NCBI RefSeq assembly: GCF_030815985.1
Contig: NZ_JAUSXM010000001.1
Location: forward strand, 2,666,001-2,730,000
Direction: 5' to 3'
DNA from: Paenibacillus sp. W2I17
GTDB taxonomy: Bacteria; Bacillota; Bacilli; Paenibacillales; Paenibacillaceae
DNA: 64,000 nt
Part shown: positions 44,861 to 53,637 of the stretch, piece after piece
Numbering within the stretch: the first letter of the stretch is position 1
How the letters are laid out: each line of letters opens with the position of its first letter
Notes under the pieces: model-generated
Database searches by the model: none
The model's input: only the letters and a program-made list of their open reading frames with translations
What the model was told of the DNA's origin: nothing
Program-made: the position numbers and the translations under genes

Positions 44861-46391
44861 GCGCAGTACCTCTCTTTTGGGTGCTGCCCGCCATCATCAA
44901 GCCGAGCTCCCTGTCATTGGTTTCTTCCGGCAGCACCTCGCCAACGATCTGGCCTTCATAAATAACAGCAATTCGGTCAGATACATTGATAATCTCATCA
45001 AGCTCAAATGAAATCAGCAGAACAGCCTTCCCTTGGTCGCGCTGTGCAATCAGTTGCTTTTGCACGAACTCAATAGCCCCTACATCCAAACCACGTGTTG
45101 GTTGCGCAGCGATAAGCAGTTCAGGGTTTTTATCTACCTCACGGGCGATAATGGCCTTTTGCTGGTTTCCTCCGGACAAGGACCGAGCTTTGGTCTCGAT
45201 GCTTGGTGTACGCACGTCAAATGCCTCAACAAGCCGCTTCGCCTGCTGTTTGATGGCATCGAAGTTAAGGAACCCTTTACGGGTGTATGGTGCTTTATAA
45301 TACGATTCCAGAACGATATTTTCACTCACTGAAAAATCAAGTACAAGTCCGTGTTTATGTCGATCTTCCGGAATGTGGGCTACACCCGACTCCGAGATAT
45401 GGCGCGGAGAATGATTGGACAGCTCCTTGCCCTCCAAAAGAATCGAACCGCTCTCTACTTTACGAAGTCCGGTAAGGGCTTCAATCAGTTCACTTTGACC
45501 GTTACCATCCACGCCTGCGATTCCGACAATCTCTCCTGCACGTACGTTCAGGTTAAGTTGGTTCAGAACCGAAATACCTTCTTTATTCTTGGCCGTTAAT
45601 TTACTGACTTCGAGCACATTGGCTCCAGGTGTAGCCGGTTTTTTGTCCACTTTGAATGTGACATTCCGCCCCACCATTTTCTCTGCCAGCTCATTCGGAT
45701 TCGTTTCCGAAGTTTTGACCGAATCAATCACTTTACCCCGACGGATAATCGTTACCGTATCGGAGATTTCCATGATTTCTTTCAGTTTGTGCGTGATCAG
45801 AATAATGGACTTTCCTTCAGCTACAAGCTTCTTCATGATGATCATCAGTTCTTTGATCTCTTGAGGAGTCAATACAGCTGTAGGCTCGTCAAAAATCAGG
45901 ATGTCTGCACCGCGATACAACGTTTTAACAATCTCTACACGTTGCTGCATTCCGACAGAAATATCATGAATTTTGGCATGAGGATTCACCTTCAGTCCAT
46001 ACTGTTCGGAAAGACGCTGAACTTCAGCGGCTGCTTTTTTATAGTTAATATTGAGACCCTTCGTTGGTTCAGATCCCAAAATAATGTTCTCTGTTACCGT
46101 GAACGGCTGTACAAGTTTAAAGTGCTGATGCACCATGCCTATGCCAAGATCGATCGCTCGGTTAGGGCTGTCGATGATGACAGGCTTGCCATTCACTTCA
46201 ATGGAACCTTCATCTGGCTGATAGAGACCAAATACAATATTCATCAACGTTGACTTACCAGCGCCGTTTTCGCCCAGTAGCGCATGGATCTCGCCTTTAC
46301 GAAGCTGAAGGCTGATGGCGTCGTTGGCAACAATGCCTGGGAAACGCTTCGTAATTTGTTTTAACTCAACGACGGGGGTTGCTGCACCCAT
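44853..46391 (-). CDS. nupO: Nucleoside ABC transporter ATP-binding protein, NupO-like
   Basis: This 512-residue protein has two ABC domains. The first has GENGAGKSTLMNIVFGLYQP and LIFDEPTAVLTPQE. The second has GVDGNGQSELIEALTGL, an altered P-loop usual for the second half of this family, and a signature LSGGNQQKAIIAREV. This is the RbsA/MglA-like architecture of BMP-type importers. AAGGGTGA precedes the ATG. An intrinsic terminator and a second hairpin lie in the 300-nt gap after the lipoprotein gene, which probably lowers ATPase relative to binding-protein synthesis. Confidence 0.9.
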   Translation of the reverse strand: MGAATPVVELKQITKRFPGIVANDAISLQLRKGEIHALLGENGAGKSTLMNIVFGLYQPDEGSIEVNGKPVIIDSPNRAIDLGIGMVHQHFKLVQPFTVTENIILGSEPTKGLNINYKKAAAEVQRLSEQYGLKVNPHAKIHDISVGMQQRVEIVKTLYRGADILIFDEPTAVLTPQEIKELMIIMKKLVAEGKSIILITHKLKEIMEISDTVTIIRRGKVIDSVKTSETNPNELAEKMVGRNVTFKVDKKPATPGANVLEVSKLTAKNKEGISVLNQLNLNVRAGEIVGIAGVDGNGQSELIEALTGLRKVESGSILLEGKELSNHSPRHISESGVAHIPEDRHKHGLVLDFSVSENIVLESYYKAPYTRKGFLNFDAIKQQAKRLVEAFDVRTPSIETKARSLSGGNQQKAIIAREVDKNPELLIAAQPTRGLDVGAIEFVQKQLIAQRDQGKAVLLISFELDEIINVSDRIAVIYEGQIVGEVLPEETNDRELGLMMAGSTQKRGTAHE

Positions 46392-46432
46392 GTAATCACC
46401 CTTATAACTGATATAGTGTGGTTCCGCAAACG

Positions 46433-46456
46433 TAAAAAAAAACGTCTATCGACGTA
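46433..46456 (-). terminator. Intra-operon terminator between nupN and nupO
   Basis: A small ACGTC-GATA-GACGT hairpin followed by nine T residues on the minus strand, about 40 nt before the nupO start. The weak stem suggests partial termination. Confidence 0.65.
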
Positions 46457-46634
46457 CTTTCAAAGAAGACAGACCGCGCTTAGCTGAAGTTTTTCTTGCG
46501 ATAATCGAATGGTTCAGCTCATTAAGAACATATCAATTCCATTATCTTAAGAAAAGCTCCTACCGAAGCGTTGGTGCACAGTGACCTTGTACAATTGTTA
46601 TGATGACTTGATCAAATGTTCCTGTTCTTGCAAT

Positions 46635-46668
46635 CATAAGGCCGGTCAAGACCGGCCCCAATGATTAA
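46635..46668. other. Strong hairpin after nupN
   Basis: GGCCGGTC and GACCGGCC are nearly back to back, framed by AATCAT/ATGATT. No T-run follows, so it is more likely an mRNA 3' stabiliser or processing site than a terminator. The rest of the 300-nt nupN-nupO gap shows no open frame. Confidence 0.6.
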
Positions 46669-46691
46669 TTCATTTGTGACTAAGATCAAAA

Positions 46692-47732
46692 TTACTCCGT
46701 AGGAACTTTGATTTCGCCGCTGATGATTTTTTCTTTGTACTCTTCCACTTTTGCAAGTGTATCAGCAGGTACATTGGCAGTAGAGGTATCAGCAATACCT
46801 ACGCCGTTTTCTTTCAAAGTCAGGTTCTCGGAACCGCCAGCGAATGTACCATCAACTACTTCTTTGTTAACGCGCTTAACTGCTTCGTCAACTTTTTTGA
46901 TCATGGAAGTCAAAGTGATCTCATCGCCAAACTCAAGAGATTGGTCTTTGTCTACACCGATAACCCATACATCTTGACCTTGTTTCTTACGAGCAATTGC
47001 TTCGTTAAACACACCGTTACCTGTTGCGCCAGAAGCGTGGAAGATAATATCTACGCCTTCATTGTAAAGTGTTGCTGCTGCTGCTTTACCCAAGTCAGGT
47101 TTATCAAATGCACCTGTGTAGTTAGAAATGAATTGAGCATCAGGGTTAACTGCTTTAACGCCTTCTCTGAATCCTACTTCAAACTTCTTGATCAGTGGGC
47201 TTTCCATACCGCCTACAAAACCAATTTTGTTGGATTTTGTTGTCAGACCAGCCACAACACCAACCAGGTAAGATCCTTCTTCTTCAGCAAATGTTACGGA
47301 TTTAACGTTAGGAGCATCAACAACGCTGTCGATGATCGCGAGTTTAGCATCAGGGTTTTGCTCAGCTACAGTTTTGATTGCATCAGCCAATTGGAAACCG
47401 ATACCCCAAGTCAGGTCATATCCACCTTTAACGAATTCGTTCAGGTTAGGAATATACTCTTCATCGGATTTACTTTGCAGGTATTTAACAGCAGTACCTG
47501 TTTCTGTTTCAGTCGCTTGCAGAGCTTCCCAAGCGGATTGGTTAAAGGATTTGTCATTAACTCCACCTACGTCAGTAACCATACCGATTTTGAGGTCGGA
47601 TTTCGCTTCAGTGGATGTGCCACCTGTATCTCCTCCGGCATTTGTTTCTTCTTTCGGTTTGCTACCGCAACCTGCGAGCATAACCGATACCGCCAGCAAC
47701 ATTACCAAAGACAAGCTGAGCATCTTTTTCAT
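46692..47732 (-). CDS. nupN: BMP-family nucleoside-binding lipoprotein, NupN-like
   Basis: This 346-residue protein has a lipoprotein signal with lipobox VMLAGC near residue 21 and a Gly/Thr-rich linker. The BMP (PnrA/Med) fold follows: KIGMVTDVGGVNDKSFNQSAWEALQ, FAEEEGSYLVGVVAGL, KIGFVGGMESPLIKKFEVGFREGVKAV and IFHASGATGNGVFNEAI. It captures nucleosides outside the membrane for the NupOPQ translocator. AAGGGGG lies 8 nt before the ATG. A cre-like site lies about 280 nt upstream. Confidence 0.93.
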   Translation of the reverse strand: MKKMLSLSLVMLLAVSVMLAGCGSKPKEETNAGGDTGGTSTEAKSDLKIGMVTDVGGVNDKSFNQSAWEALQATETETGTAVKYLQSKSDEEYIPNLNEFVKGGYDLTWGIGFQLADAIKTVAEQNPDAKLAIIDSVVDAPNVKSVTFAEEEGSYLVGVVAGLTTKSNKIGFVGGMESPLIKKFEVGFREGVKAVNPDAQFISNYTGAFDKPDLGKAAAATLYNEGVDIIFHASGATGNGVFNEAIARKKQGQDVWVIGVDKDQSLEFGDEITLTSMIKKVDEAVKRVNKEVVDGTFAGGSENLTLKENGVGIADTSTANVPADTLAKVEEYKEKIISGEIKVPTE

Positions 47733-48265
47733 TTCTCTTTTTCCCCCTTAATGATATATCCCTCATTCCAATCCAGCCTACAATTGAACGGTTAACAGAT
47801 AGCAGGAATGACTTTTATGCAGAATGTATGGTTTCTTCGACATTAAAAGCGCATTCTCACCCTTGAAGCATCCTATCATCTGTCGAAAAACCGAACATTA
47901 TGACATGGAGAGAAAAATCTAGGACTAGCCTACTAGAGGTGATTATACAATCAACCAGTGTTAAAATCCAGATGTTTCATCACCAAATATCACATATTTT
48001 TGTTCTTTTTTTATTGAAAACGCTTAATAATTTAGCGATTTAACACACTAACGTTACAACGATGTGATGTTATATAACAAAAACATATCGCGAACTTTAG
48101 TGATGAGAGGGATTTACCTGTTTTTATTTGTATTATTTCACCGTTCGTATTTTATGTATTTCCATGGAACGTTATTCACCAGTTATCTGGTTTCATTGTT
48201 CCCTTTCAGACTACAGCCTATTCGCTCTACTCATTCAGAGATTCATCTTCGAATTTCTTCCAATC
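47733..48265. other. Intergenic region upstream of nupN
   Basis: No convincing gene is present in this AT-rich stretch. On the minus strand a TATAAT (47941-47946) without a clear -35 could start nupN transcription, leaving a leader of about 200 nt. A cre-like site lies further upstream. I looked for a purine riboswitch core and did not find one. A 68-codon plus-strand frame at 48064 has no ribosome binding site and was dismissed. Confidence 0.5.
48014..48028. promoter_or_regulatory. cre site (CcpA) upstream of nupN
   Basis: TTGAAAACGCTTAAT fits the cre variant WTGAAARCGYTTWNN at all positions and the other consensus with one mismatch. It lies about 70 bp upstream of the presumed nupN -10, a position compatible with activation or with a distal repression site. 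Confidence 0.55.
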
Positions 48266-48300
48266 CGTAAAAAAAGCCGCCATATAGGTACGGCGGCTTG
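48266..48300 (-). terminator. Terminator of infC-rpmI-rplT
   Basis: AAGCCGCC pairs with GGCGGCTT over a 10-nt loop, followed by TTTTTTT on the minus strand, shortly after rplT. Confidence 0.9.
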
Positions 48301-48311
48301 TATTATACAAT

Positions 48312-48671
48312 TTAAGCGTTGATTTTGCCTTTAGCTACAGTAGCCAATGAGTTGAACGCATTGATGTCGTTAACGGCCAGATCAGCCAACATTTTGCGGT
48401 TCATGTCTACTCCAGCAAGTTTCAAACCATGGATCAATTTGTTGTAAGACAAACCATTCATACGTGCTGCAGCATTGATACGAACGATCCACAGTCTGCG
48501 GAAGTTACGTTTCGTGTTGCGACGGTCACGGTATGCGTATACCAGGGATTTCATTACTTGCTCGTTAGCTGTTTTAAAAATACGGTGTTTGGAACCGAAA
48601 TAACCTCTTGCCAGTTTCAAAACCTTTTTATGACGACGACGTACTACAAAACCGCCTTTTACTCTTGCCAT
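48312..48671 (-). CDS. rplT: 50S ribosomal protein L20
   Basis: This 119-residue L20 has the basic start [31 protein letters not shown] and the conserved [27 protein letters not shown] core. It is an early 50S assembly protein on 23S rRNA and, in B. subtilis, represses its own operon through the infC leader. GGAGG lies before the ATG. It is last in infC-rpmI-rplT. Confidence 0.99.
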   Translation of the reverse strand: MARVKGGFVVRRRHKKVLKLARGYFGSKHRIFKTANEQVMKSLVYAYRDRRNTKRNFRRLWIVRINAAARMNGLSYNKLIHGLKLAGVDMNRKMLADLAVNDINAFNSLATVAKGKINA

Positions 48672-48759
48672 ATTAAAGAACCTCCCAAATAAATATAAAT
48701 GTATCCGTGGTATGTGTACGGCCGTAGCCGATCCCCCATACGGAATGTACTAATTAGAA

Positions 48760-48963
48760 TTAGCCTTTCAAGTTAGCCAAACCTTGTTTCAAACGTCTAA
48801 CATCCCCGGCAGCCATAACTGGGTTACCGTTCAGAACGCGCTTAGCACGTTTGGATTTGTGGGAAAGCAAGTGGTTTTTGTGAGCTTTGTAACGAAGGAC
48901 CTTACCGGAACCGGTAATTTTGAAGCGTCCTTTCAAACTGCTGTGTGTTTTCATTTTAGGCAT
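48760..48963 (-). CDS. rpmI: 50S ribosomal protein L35
   Basis: This 67-residue, very basic L35 carries MPKMKTHSSLKGRFKITGSG, then RYKAHKNHLLSHKSKRAKR, and has the usual length of about 65. GAGGAGG precedes the ATG. It is the middle gene of infC-rpmI-rplT, 24 nt after infC. Confidence 0.98.
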   Translation of the reverse strand: MPKMKTHSSLKGRFKITGSGKVLRYKAHKNHLLSHKSKRAKRVLNGNPVMAAGDVRRLKQGLANLKG

Positions 48964-48987
48964 TTTGTGTTTCCTCCTCCAATGTTA

Positions 48988-49500
48988 TCAGGCTTTAGGA
49001 GCCAAGATCATGATCATACTGCGGCCTTCCAATTTTGGTTGACGTTCAACAGTACAAAGTTCTGCAACTTCTACCTTAACGCGCTCCAAAATCCGTTGAC
49101 CAATCGCGGCATGTGCAATTTCACGTCCGCGATAACGAACAGAACATTTCACTTTGTCGCCTTCGTTCAAAAACTTAACTACATTACGAAGCTTCGTTTG
49201 ATAATCGTGCTCCTCAATATTGGAACGGAACCATACTTCTTTAATATCAACAATTTTTTGGTTCTTACGGGCTTCTTTATCTTTCTTTTGTTGCTCATAG
49301 CGGAATTTGCCATAGTCCATAATACGACACACCGGCGGTTTAGCCTGTGGTGCCACATTGACCAGATCCAAATTCAGGTCAATCGCCATTTGCAGTGCTT
49401 CGCGAATGGGCGTAATCCCAATTTGTTCTCCTTCAGCTCCGACAAGGCGTACTTCCTTCGCCCGAATCTCATCATTAATCATGTGATCTTTACTAATAAT
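48988..49500 (-). CDS. infC: Translation initiation factor IF-3 (ATT start)
   Basis: IF-3 binds the 30S subunit and checks start codon and initiator tRNA. The chain of about 170 residues reads IISKDHMINDEIRAKEVRLV, then the IF3_N stretch, the linker (YEQQKKDKEARKNQK) and IF3_C (VKEVWFRSNIEEHDYQTKLRNVVKFL). TGGAGG lies 6 nt before an ATT ATT pair; the first ATT is the probable start, as in B. subtilis and many bacteria where infC uses AUU for autocontrol. The longer frame from an upstream ATG crosses the ribosome binding site and is not credible. Confidence 0.93.
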   Translation of the reverse strand: MISKDHMINDEIRAKEVRLVGAEGEQIGITPIREALQMAIDLNLDLVNVAPQAKPPVCRIMDYGKFRYEQQKKDKEARKNQKIVDIKEVWFRSNIEEHDYQTKLRNVVKFLNEGDKVKCSVRYRGREIAHAAIGQRILERVKVEVAELCTVERQPKLEGRSMIMILAPKA

Positions 49501-49708
49501 CGTCCACCTCCAGGTCATTTTGAATATCCAGTTAAACAAAAAATAAAAGGGATGCCGGTTAAGCTACCGACATCCCTGTAATCAACACAATTCTTCATGA
49601 GTATACACTTCATAAATTATTGGGATCGTTGACCAGCCAACATGTTCGTTGATCAGGTGAGAAGTCGGACTTCTGCTTGTGATTCCATTTCTATTCGTTT
49701 TAAGGCAC
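49501..49708 (-). ncRNA. infC leader, L20-type autoregulatory leader
   Basis: About 210 nt of untranslated RNA precede infC. It ends in a terminator-like hairpin (AGGGATG.CGGT with ACCG.CATCCCT, then TTTTATTTTTTG; 49540-49578) only 40 nt before the start codon. In B. subtilis the L20 protein binds the infC leader and promotes termination at a comparable place. The L20-binding fold itself was not traced here. Confidence 0.7.
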
Positions 49709-49714
49709 TTGAAT

Positions 49715-49743
49715 ACTATATCACCCACAAAACACATTGTCAA
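49715..49743 (-). promoter_or_regulatory. infC operon promoter, proximal
   Basis: TTGACA, 17 nt, TATAGT: a near-perfect sigma-A promoter. Confidence 0.8.
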
Positions 49744-49769
49744 CATTCTACACAACTTTTTTTTCGCAA

Positions 49770-49797
49770 ATTATACATTTGTGATATCAGATGTCAA
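49770..49797 (-). promoter_or_regulatory. infC operon promoter, distal
   Basis: TTGACA, 16 nt, TATAAT: both hexamers are perfect. Placed in tandem about 54 nt upstream of the proximal promoter, as expected for strong ribosomal-protein operons. Confidence 0.8.
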
Positions 49798-49819
49798 CAA
49801 GGTATCGCATACAAGTTCC

Positions 49820-51058
49820 TTACCCTTGTTTGCTTTGCACCTCATCCAACCGTACAACACGTGTATGTTGAGTGTGGCTCCACTGTTTGTTGTTCTGCGT
49901 AAAGAAAGCGTAGAACGTAATCGGGTACCAAGACAGCAGGTAGATCGGGAACAAAATCAGATATAGATAAACTTTGGCAAAGGTAACCTTCTCCAGCGCC
50001 ATGGACAACAGGAACGTCAGAATGTTCAAACCAATAGCCATGAACCCAACCCATAACGGGAAGTACCCATAAATATTAGCAATGTGCGGACCACTGAATA
50101 TAGCCATGTCTACCCACATCACAGCCGTCATCAGGAACGTAAGCAACACCACATAGACATTGGCTCCATAGATAGCAAGGTCAAATTTCACCAGGCTTCT
50201 TTCCTTAATGGACTGCCAGAGCAGTGGGAAGAAGTATCTACGCGCAACTGTAAAGTGACCTTGCATCCAGCGCAGACGTTGTCTCGCTGAAGCTTTGAAT
50301 GTTAATGGCTTCTCATCAAATACTTTGGCGTCATAGTTGAAAACAGGATACACATTACGTTGCACACTACGCATCGTAAACTCCAGATCCTCAACCAGAC
50401 TTGTTGCGCCCCAACCAATTTCCTTCAACAGGTTGGTCTCAAAGCACATTCCGGTTCCTCCGAGGAAATTCGCCATATTCAAGTTATGACGAGACAACTG
50501 CCACAGACGGTTGATGTACCAGTAAGATACTCCGTAAGCTGCAGTAATCCAGGAATCCTCCGGATTTTTCGTATCAATGTATCCTTGGATAACACGCGAA
50601 CCATTGTTCAAGTCATCATTCATCTCAAGCAAGAAGTTACGGTCAACCAGGTTATCCGCGTCAAACATAACAACTGCGTCATACTGACGTGGCAATTTCC
50701 ACAGGTACTTAAGCATCCATTCGATGGCGTACCCTTTACCTCTTAAATCGGCATTAGTACGTACACATGCGTTTAATCCATGTTCTCTGACAATTTGAGC
50801 CGTTCCATCCGTACAGTTGTCACAGATGACAAACACATCGTACAGATCTTTCGGATAATCAAGTTGTTTCAAGTTCTCCATCAAGGCACCAATGACTTGT
50901 TCCTCATTGTGTGCTGCGACGAGTACAGCGAATGATTTTGTCGCCGGATAATGTTTCTTTTTCTTTTTCTTAATAAGACCGAACAGCGAAAACGTGAATT
51001 GGTACACGGCTAGCAGTGCCAGAATGACCTGCATCGTGACGAATATAGCGTCCAACAT
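49820..51058 (-). CDS. Membrane glycosyltransferase, family 2
   Basis: This 412-residue protein has an N-terminal membrane helix and a GT-A domain with FAVLVAAHNEEQVIGALMENL, VICDNCTDGTA, VVMFDADNLVD (the DXD metal site), LVEDLEFTMR (the catalytic ED) and the QRLRWMQGH motif (Q-x-x-R-W). Three or four C-terminal helices follow. This is the processive-synthase layout of cellulose, hyaluronan or PNAG synthases, but the small size also fits lipid or wall glycosyltransferases. AAGGGGG precedes the ATG. Product not assigned. Confidence 0.88.
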   Translation of the reverse strand: MLDAIFVTMQVILALLAVYQFTFSLFGLIKKKKKKHYPATKSFAVLVAAHNEEQVIGALMENLKQLDYPKDLYDVFVICDNCTDGTAQIVREHGLNACVRTNADLRGKGYAIEWMLKYLWKLPRQYDAVVMFDADNLVDRNFLLEMNDDLNNGSRVIQGYIDTKNPEDSWITAAYGVSYWYINRLWQLSRHNLNMANFLGGTGMCFETNLLKEIGWGATSLVEDLEFTMRSVQRNVYPVFNYDAKVFDEKPLTFKASARQRLRWMQGHFTVARRYFFPLLWQSIKERSLVKFDLAIYGANVYVVLLTFLMTAVMWVDMAIFSGPHIANIYGYFPLWVGFMAIGLNILTFLLSMALEKVTFAKVYLYLILFPIYLLSWYPITFYAFFTQNNKQWSHTQHTRVVRLDEVQSKQG

Positions 51059-51768
51059 CGTTCTCTGTTACCCCCTTTTTTTCAAAACCCAGTTTACTCA
51101 AGCATTTCTCTTCCTGATTCTGCAATTTATTTTTTTTTGATCTGCAGAATATGACCCTGTTCTTTTGTGTACTACGTGATTATATCAGGCAATGTTTCAA
51201 AGCTTGGTTGCTATCAGTTGGCTGCTTTATCGATTCTGTATCCTTTTCAGTCATTTGTCAAAACCCCAATTCCACTTTCTGAAGCAGAAATGTGATCTTT
51301 AAACGCTGAATAGACACTTCGTGATACCACAACCTCGCATTCATGCCTGTTATATCTTATTTTCAGCCGTTTACTTGATTTTTATTTCTAAAGTCCCTGC
51401 TTTTTTCATCAGCATGTTATTCTTCGTCAGAGGCTCTATAACAAATAACGCAAACAGACCTCAAAAAGTTTGAAACAGAACTCACTTTTTTTTACCTCAT
51501 TTCAGCCATGTTGAATCATTGTATCTTTTTTGGCTGACCGAAGTCAAAAAGTTAAGATGGGTATATATCCACTCTTTAACATGAATTTCACTTTCTTTAC
51601 ATGGGTTCTTCTTGAAAAGGACAACATTTAAAAATATGATAAACATATACCTGAAATAACCTCAAGTTCATGAAAAACGGTTATATACTAATCAGGACGA
51701 AACCGGATGCAGAAAATCACCGGAAATAATGCCGCCATTACGGGCGGCCTGACTGGCAGGAGGCCAAT
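51059..51768. other. Long divergent intergenic region (GT2 / PAP2)
   Basis: This 710-nt AT-rich stretch has no credible open frame. On the minus strand TTGACA, 17 nt, CAGAAT (51233-51261) may drive the GT2 gene. On the plus strand a good promoter drives the PAP2 gene. A CCGCC/GGCGG hairpin precedes the PAP2 ribosome binding site. The remaining 300 or so nt between the promoters show nothing I could name. Confidence 0.55.
51612..51640 (+). promoter_or_regulatory. Promoter of the PAP2-UgtP-like operon
   Basis: TTGAAA, 17 nt, TATGAT, about 130 nt upstream of the PAP2 gene. Confidence 0.65.
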
Positions 51769-52296
51769 ATGAGCCGTTTATTCTTAAAGTTTCAAGATTA
51801 TGATCGAAATGTTTTTATGTGGATCAACGGCCGACTTCATAATCGTTTTATGAATTTTTGGCTGTATTATTTCACCCATCTGGGTGGAGCAACTTCATCT
51901 ATTGCAATATCCTTGTTAATCTGGCTGCTTGCTCCAGCTCCATGGAGCACAACAGGACTCCAGGCATGTATCGCCCTTGCGGTCAGCCACATCCCTGTAG
52001 CCATCGCGAAAAAATTGTATCCCCGCATTCGACCTTATCTGGCCTTGCCGGATACAATTACGTTCCGTAATCCCCTGACGGATCACTCGTTTCCTTCAGG
52101 GCACACAACTGCCATTTTTTCGGTCACAGTTCCCTTTATGACCACTGATCCGATCTTATTGCTAATATTGTTGCCTGTGGCCCTTATTGTCGGATTCTCT
52201 CGAATTTATCTGGGATTACACTATCCTTCCGATGTTCTGGCGGGTGCCACAATAGGTACTTTAGTCGCACTTGCAACAGTTGCATTCTGGTCTTAA
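51769..52296 (+). CDS. PAP2-family lipid phosphatase
   Basis: This 175-residue membrane phosphatase has the three PAP2 motifs in order: K-x6-RP (KLYPRIRP), PSGH (SFPSGHTTA) and SR-x5-H-x3-D (SRIYLGLHYPSD), carrying the acid/base and nucleophile His residues. Four to six helices surround them. Members act on undecaprenyl pyrophosphate or phosphatidate-type lipids. AGGAGG lies 5 nt before the ATG. It is followed after 50 nt by a UgtP-like glucosyltransferase, so diacylglycerol supply for glycolipid synthesis is a reasonable inference. Confidence 0.92.
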   Translation: MSRLFLKFQDYDRNVFMWINGRLHNRFMNFWLYYFTHLGGATSSIAISLLIWLLAPAPWSTTGLQACIALAVSHIPVAIAKKLYPRIRPYLALPDTITFRNPLTDHSFPSGHTTAIFSVTVPFMTTDPILLLILLPVALIVGFSRIYLGLHYPSDVLAGATIGTLVALATVAFWS

Positions 52297-52346
52297 AGCC
52301 GATATGTTAGACTCAGAAAAACCTAGCAGGAACAGGTGAAGCAAGC

Positions 52347-53498
52347 GTGGAGAAAAAAAGAGTATTACTATTATCTGAAGGCTTTGGTACGGGTCATACT
52401 CAAGCCGCCTATGCACTGTCCAGCAATTTGCGAAAGCTCTCGCCAGACGTGCAGACAAAAGTGCTTGAACTGGGAAGTTTCTTAAATCCCAAGGTTGCAC
52501 CTCTGATTATAACAGCATACAAAAAAACGGTTACCAATCAACCCAAACTTGTCGGATACGTATACAGACACCAATATAAAAAATCATTGAACAGGCTGAC
52601 AACACTGGCACTGCATAAGCTGTTCTATACACATACACGCAGCGTTGTGCGCCAGTTACGTCCCGATGCGATCGTCTGTACACATCCGATTCCAAGTGCT
52701 GTCATATCCAGACTGAAACGTCTGGGTGTACAGGTTCCCCTATGCACAGTCATCACCGACTATGATGCACATGGGACGTGGATTAACCATGAAGTAGACC
52801 TTTATCTGGTTTCATCAGATGAGGTTAAGTCCAAACTAATGCAACGCGGCGTTCCTACAGACAACATTCGAGTCACGGGCATTCCGGTGCATCCAAATTT
52901 CTGGGAGCATCCCGGGCGAGAAGAGATTCGAAGCAGATTCAACCTCAAGAACATGCCTACTGTACTGGTGATGGGCGGCGGTTGGGGAATGCTCAACGAC
53001 AAGCTGGTCCATCCGTTGCTGACACGCTGGCATGAAGATATTCAGATCATTTTTTGTCTGGGTCGCAATGATAAAGCACGGATCAGCATGGAACAGAACC
53101 CCATGTATCGCAAAGAAAACATTCACATTATGGGGTACACCAACGAAGTGGACAAATTGATGGAAGTATCCGACCTGCTGATCACCAAACCTGGGGGAAT
53201 GACATGCAGCGAAGGCTTGGCCAAAGGAATTCCAATGTTGTTCCACAACCCTATACCTGGTCAGGAAGAAGAAAACGTCCATTATTTTACGGCAAGAGGG
53301 TTGGGAGAACCCATAACTTCGCTTGACGTAGTGGTCAAATGGATGAACAAGCTGTTGCATCACTACCCGGATGTTGTACGTAAACGCAAACGTCATCTGG
53401 CGGAAATCGCCAAGGTTCATCCGATGCAGAGCGCTCAAAGTATTATCGATCTGCTGGAGGACGTTCGTCCTTCATCCGCAGAAGAGGCCCGTTTATGA
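52347..53498 (+). CDS. MGDG-synthase/UgtP-like glycosyltransferase
   Basis: This 383-residue GT28-type enzyme equals UgtP of B. subtilis in length. The N-terminal MGDG_synth domain shows LLLSEGFGTGHTQAA and VITDYDAHGTWI; the C-terminal UDP-sugar site shows VLVMGGGWGM and LLITKPGGMTCSEGLAKGIPMLF. UgtP adds glucose to diacylglycerol, giving the lipoteichoic acid anchor and linking division to nutrition. The start is GTG with AGGTGA upstream. It forms a two-gene unit with the PAP2 phosphatase. Sugar and acceptor are inferred. Confidence 0.87.
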   Translation: MEKKRVLLLSEGFGTGHTQAAYALSSNLRKLSPDVQTKVLELGSFLNPKVAPLIITAYKKTVTNQPKLVGYVYRHQYKKSLNRLTTLALHKLFYTHTRSVVRQLRPDAIVCTHPIPSAVISRLKRLGVQVPLCTVITDYDAHGTWINHEVDLYLVSSDEVKSKLMQRGVPTDNIRVTGIPVHPNFWEHPGREEIRSRFNLKNMPTVLVMGGGWGMLNDKLVHPLLTRWHEDIQIIFCLGRNDKARISMEQNPMYRKENIHIMGYTNEVDKLMEVSDLLITKPGGMTCSEGLAKGIPMLFHNPIPGQEEENVHYFTARGLGEPITSLDVVVKWMNKLLHHYPDVVRKRKRHLAEIAKVHPMQSAQSIIDLLEDVRPSSAEEARL

Positions 53499-53577
53499 AT
53501 TTATCCCATTAGGATGTCGCTTCCCGCATTCTTCGTCAATCATGCCTCTAACCAACGGCTTCAAACAAGCCTGCAAT

Positions 53578-53625
53578 CACATTGAAAAGGTGCCTTCGGA
53601 TTTGAAGGCACCTTTTCAATGTGAA
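53578..53625. terminator. Bidirectional terminator with a 20-bp perfect stem
   Basis: CACATTGAAAAGGTGCCTTC pairs without a mismatch with its complement across a 6-nt loop (GGATTT). It separates the converging UgtP-like and sugar-binding-protein genes; the AAAA/TTTT run lies inside the stem. Confidence 0.8.
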
Positions 53626-53637
53626 GGAAAGTACAAA

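Noticed and set aside
46941..47795. 284-codon plus-strand open frame
   Set aside because: Antisense to the BMP lipoprotein gene, with biased Phe/Cys content and no start site.
47733..48060. Purine riboswitch ahead of the nucleoside transporter
   Set aside because: I searched both strands for the conserved purine-aptamer loops and found no convincing match.
48064..48270. 68-codon plus-strand frame in the nupN upstream gap
   Set aside because: No ribosome binding site; hydrophobic but random-looking sequence that runs into the rplT terminator.
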